Positions 6,527-8,477 of a DNA stretch of 8,477 nucleotides are shown here, one piece after another. Below the pieces are notes generated by a model. The model saw only the letters and a list, made by a program, of their open reading frames with translations. It did no database searches and was not told the DNA's origin. Each line of letters starts with the position of its first letter. Position 1 is the first letter of the stretch. A program made the position numbers and the translations under genes. The DNA is from an uncultured Caryophanales bacterium (lineage in GTDB: Bacteria > Bacillota_I > Bacilli_A > RF39 > UBA660): NCBI GenBank assembly GCA_947303225.1, contig CAMYXG010000050.1, forward strand, positions 1 through 8,477, read 5' to 3'.

Positions 6527-7573
6527 GTGGAATCTAGGATTATGACTATGTGTCAAGATTCTTCTTTACTTGGTATTTTGAGTATTGTAAAATCTATTCT
6601 GTTTTTGGTTCAAATTGTTGTTCCTATTTTATTGATTATTTGGGGAACAATTTCTTTTGTTAAGATGGTTAAGAATCCAGAAGAAAAAAATGGTATAAAA
6701 AAAATAGTGAATCAATTTTTAGCAGCTGCGATTGTATTCTTTGTTCCTTTATCTGTTAATGTTTTGATGGGAATAATGGGAGAGAATACTGATTTCAGCC
6801 GTTGTTGGCTTGAAGCAAATGATAAAGTTGATTTTTCTACTGACTATGTTCCTATTGGGGATAAGAAAAAGAAAAGTATTTTACATTATTCAGGAGATTA
6901 TGATGATGGTACTAGTAGTGTTGCTGTTGGAGGAGTTGCAAGTTTAGCAGTTAGAGTTGCTCCTACAGCTACTCCAGATAAACCTTTACATACGTCTAAA
7001 AGTTATGCGAATGGTGGGGCTTGGAGTAAAATAGATGATCCTAGGTTATCTGACTTTTTTAAGATAATGGATACTACCATTGGAAAATATCCAAAACATG
7101 ATAATAGTAATCCAAGTCGAAAAGGTGGTATTAATAATAATAATGCATATGCTTCTTGTGCTCAAGCAGCTGCAGGTGTGATTCGAGCCATTGCTGATCC
7201 TGATTTGGAAACGGGAACTCCTGATTTAATGGCAGATTATTTGGAGCAAAATTCGGAAAAATGGAATTTAGCTGTTCGAATGACAGCTGGGCAACGTTAT
7301 GATGACTTTTGTCAGCCAGGTGATTTATTGATGGTTCATCAGGGGTCTTCTTCTACTTATGCTCATGTAATGTTATATGTAGGCAATGAGGCTGTTCGGG
7401 AAAAATTTCCTAATTCGAAAGGAAATATGTTTGAAGCATCTTATCATTCTAATCAATATCCTACTATTTCTTATTATGATGCAGCAAGAAGTGTTGTTGA
7501 TGTTTGGAGACCAACAGGTAAAGGGAATTTTCATTATCCATTTATCGATGTTGAAAAAGTTTTAGCAAATTAG
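6527..7573 (+). CDS. Membrane-hairpin protein with a C-terminal NlpC/P60- or CHAP-like domain, copy 2
   Basis: This is the tandem paralogue of the preceding gene, with 348 residues and the same plan. An outer N-terminus with Cys9 leads to helix 1 (about 14-46), a lysine-rich cytoplasmic loop, and helix 2 (about 64-85); then come Cys93, a linker of about 45-50 residues that does not align well with copy 1, and the exposed domain. There AYASCAQAAAGVIR (207-220) has candidate nucleophile Cys211, DDFCQPGDL (259-267) follows, and AHVMLYVGN (279-287) has candidate His280; Glu303 lies at the third-residue position. Its only cysteines are 9, 93, 211 and 262, all shared with copy 1. The exposed domains are alike over roughly half their residues, whereas 45 residues of the membrane part are identical to the base. 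It lacks the copy 1 insert around 200-215. The gap to copy 1 is 21 bases; the next gene starts eight bases beyond its stop. Cell-wall hydrolysis or binding is inferred, not shown. Confidence 0.75.
   Translation: MESRIMTMCQDSSLLGILSIVKSILFLVQIVVPILLIIWGTISFVKMVKNPEEKNGIKKIVNQFLAAAIVFFVPLSVNVLMGIMGENTDFSRCWLEANDKVDFSTDYVPIGDKKKKSILHYSGDYDDGTSSVAVGGVASLAVRVAPTATPDKPLHTSKSYANGGAWSKIDDPRLSDFFKIMDTTIGKYPKHDNSNPSRKGGINNNNAYASCAQAAAGVIRAIADPDLETGTPDLMADYLEQNSEKWNLAVRMTAGQRYDDFCQPGDLLMVHQGSSSTYAHVMLYVGNEAVREKFPNSKGNMFEASYHSNQYPTISYYDAARSVVDVWRPTGKGNFHYPFIDVEKVLAN
6641..6775 (+). repeat. 135-bp direct repeat, copy B (identical to 5486-5620)
   Basis: This is the second copy of the block, encoding residues 39-83 of the downstream paralogue. 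Within it all 45 codons are identical to copy A. In the 30 codons just upstream, 5 encode different residues and 8 of the 25 conserved ones differ at silent positions. Confidence 0.97.
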
Positions 7574-7581
7574 GAGGAAAT

Positions 7582-8298
7582 ATGAAGAATAAAATAATAA
7601 TATTACTAATTTTAGTTCTATTTCTTACAGGATGTGATGCTACATATTCTGTTGAGATTAAAAATGGAAAAGTATTTGAATCTACCAATTTTTATGGAAG
7701 TGATAGTGATGTTTTTGAAAATAATGCTGATGCCTTTGTAAATCCGAATGGTCCTGGGAAGACTATAAATGAATTAGTAAATGACTATTATCAACAAGAT
7801 TATTTAGCATTTTATAATCAACCTGATCGTTTAGAATATTACGAAAAAGAAATGCTATCTTATGAGGATAAGGTTGGAATTCAGTTAAGATATACTTATT
7901 CTTTAGCTGATTATCAATATTCTTCTTTGGTTCATTATTGTTTTGACACTGTTTCTGTCGATTCAAAAAACGGTATTTATACTTTTCAATTGCAGGATAG
8001 TGATAAATGCTTTACACAGGATGTTAATCAAATGCTAGATACTGTTACTATTCAAGTTACTTCCAATCAAATAATTGAACATAATGCTAATCAAGTGAAT
8101 GGTTCTAATTATATTTGGACTTTATCAAAAGATAGTCCAAATCAGATAGTTTATTTTAAAATTAAGAATGTTGGTAATAGTTCTTATTCTGCATTACTTA
8201 TTGTCTTTGGTTTAATGGTTTGTGGTGCAATTTCTTTTGCATTTGTATATAAATCTATGGAGTTTTCTCATAAACAAAAGAAAAAGAGAAAAAAATAA
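7582..8298 (+). CDS. Putative lipoprotein with a C-terminal membrane helix (LppM/DUF3153-like shape)
   Basis: The 238-residue product starts with a lipoprotein signal peptide: MKNK, a hydrophobic core, and the lipobox LTGC with Cys18 as the lipid-bearing residue. The exposed part is about 19-202 and holds two cysteines, 120 and 143, that could pair. Towards its end IIEHNANQVNGSNYIWTL (164-181) recalls the turn-and-tryptophan pattern near the end of LppM/DUF3153-type bacterial lipoproteins; this is a resemblance by eye, not a firm assignment. A second hydrophobic helix (about 203-223) and a basic tail (KQKKKRKK) follow, so the protein would be held at both ends, its tail in the cytoplasm. TAGGAGG (7571-7577, overlapping the previous stop) fixes ATG 7582. 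It belongs to the same run as the two peptidase-like genes and may assist or be a partner of them. Confidence 0.8.
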   Translation: MKNKIIILLILVLFLTGCDATYSVEIKNGKVFESTNFYGSDSDVFENNADAFVNPNGPGKTINELVNDYYQQDYLAFYNQPDRLEYYEKEMLSYEDKVGIQLRYTYSLADYQYSSLVHYCFDTVSVDSKNGIYTFQLQDSDKCFTQDVNQMLDTVTIQVTSNQIIEHNANQVNGSNYIWTLSKDSPNQIVYFKIKNVGNSSYSALLIVFGLMVCGAISFAFVYKSMEFSHKQKKKRKK

Positions 8299-8302
8299 TT
8301 TT

Positions 8303-8310
8303 AAAGGAGG
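8303..8310 (+). promoter_or_regulatory. Ribosome binding site of the last gene
   Basis: AAAGGAGG lies 6 bases before ATG 8317 and 9 bases before ATG 8320, so either of the two adjacent ATG codons could be used. The gap after the previous stop is only 18 bases and no hairpin or T-run is visible, so this gene is probably co-transcribed. Confidence 0.75.
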
Positions 8311-8316
8311 AGTGAT

Positions 8317-8477
8317 ATGATGTTTGATGAATACTTTAGACGAAGTGATGTTTTAAATCTTATCGATGAATTGAAACATAATGAACGTTATTATCAAAAA
8401 GAAATCGGTCATTTTGAAAAATATCCTTTCTATGTATCTCATGAATTATCACTTTATACTTTTAATATAATAATTTT
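8317..8477 (+). CDS. Unrecognised protein, N-terminal 53 codons (cut by window edge)
   Basis: An open frame starts with two ATG codons behind a strong ribosome site and runs out of the window. The visible part, from MMFDEYFRRSDVL to YTFNIII, is rich in charged and aromatic residues, with no signal peptide and no motif I can name. It turns hydrophobic only in the last few residues (LSLYTFNIII), which could be the start of a membrane segment or of a folded core. Its spacing makes it a likely further member of the envelope gene run that starts at 5107. I assign no function. Confidence 0.7.
   Translation, partial: MMFDEYFRRSDVLNLIDELKHNERYYQKEIGHFEKYPFYVSHELSLYTFNIII

Noticed and set aside
7763..7966. 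Minus-strand open frame of 67 codons
   Set aside because: It is inside the lipoprotein gene, with no start signal.
1..8477. Mycoplasma-type code with TGA as tryptophan
   Set aside because: Tryptophans in conserved motifs are TGG, and TGA ends the 89-aa gene at a sensible place.
5107..8477. Integrated mobile element or conjugation module
   Set aside because: No integrase, relaxase, VirB4/VirD4, tRNA gene, attachment repeats or clear composition change is visible; the pilin-like hairpin alone is not enough.

Overview
The window is strongly AT-rich and codes almost wall to wall on the plus strand. Codons end mostly in A or T, AGGAGG-type ribosome sites are frequent, TTG and GTG starts are used, and TGA is a stop (5374-5376) with tryptophan written TGG, so the genetic code is standard (table 11). 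The gene set and style fit a small-genome, low-GC Firmicute of the Bacilli / RF39 / Erysipelotrichales kind. That placement is inferred from gene content and composition only.

Left part, 1-5069, is housekeeping. It opens with the 3' end of a KH-domain RNA-binding protein (khpA) that closes on an intrinsic terminator. Next comes a tightly packed uppS-cdsA-rseP unit: undecaprenyl diphosphate synthase, CDP-diacylglycerol synthase and a site-2 intramembrane protease. uppS and cdsA overlap by 20 bases, and cdsA and rseP are 10 bases apart. The dxr gene, common between cdsA and rseP in relatives, is absent here. A second terminator closes this unit, and the primosomal helicase priA follows with its own likely promoter.

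Right part, 5107-8477, is the unusual part: a same-strand run of genes for the cell envelope. It holds an 89-aa protein with an acidic, polar N-terminus and one C-terminal membrane anchor; two tandem paralogues (374 and 348 aa), each with a two-helix membrane hairpin followed by an exposed domain that looks like an NlpC/P60- or CHAP-type cysteine peptidase/amidase; a 238-aa lipoprotein with an added C-terminal membrane helix and lysine-rich tail; and the start of a further unrecognised gene cut by the window edge. Gaps are 4 to 21 bases and no terminator is visible between these genes, so they probably form one operon.

The strongest non-routine signal is that the paralogues share a 135-base block (5486-5620 and 6641-6775) with no difference at all. 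It covers the second half of the membrane module. Immediately outside it, synonymous changes are frequent. This points to recent gene conversion, to a recombination hot spot, or to an assembly artefact, between genes whose exposed domains have diverged. Conserved cysteines flank the hairpin on what should be the outer face. I regard the cluster as a candidate uncharacterised envelope module that would remodel or bind the cell wall. Its function is not shown by the sequence alone.
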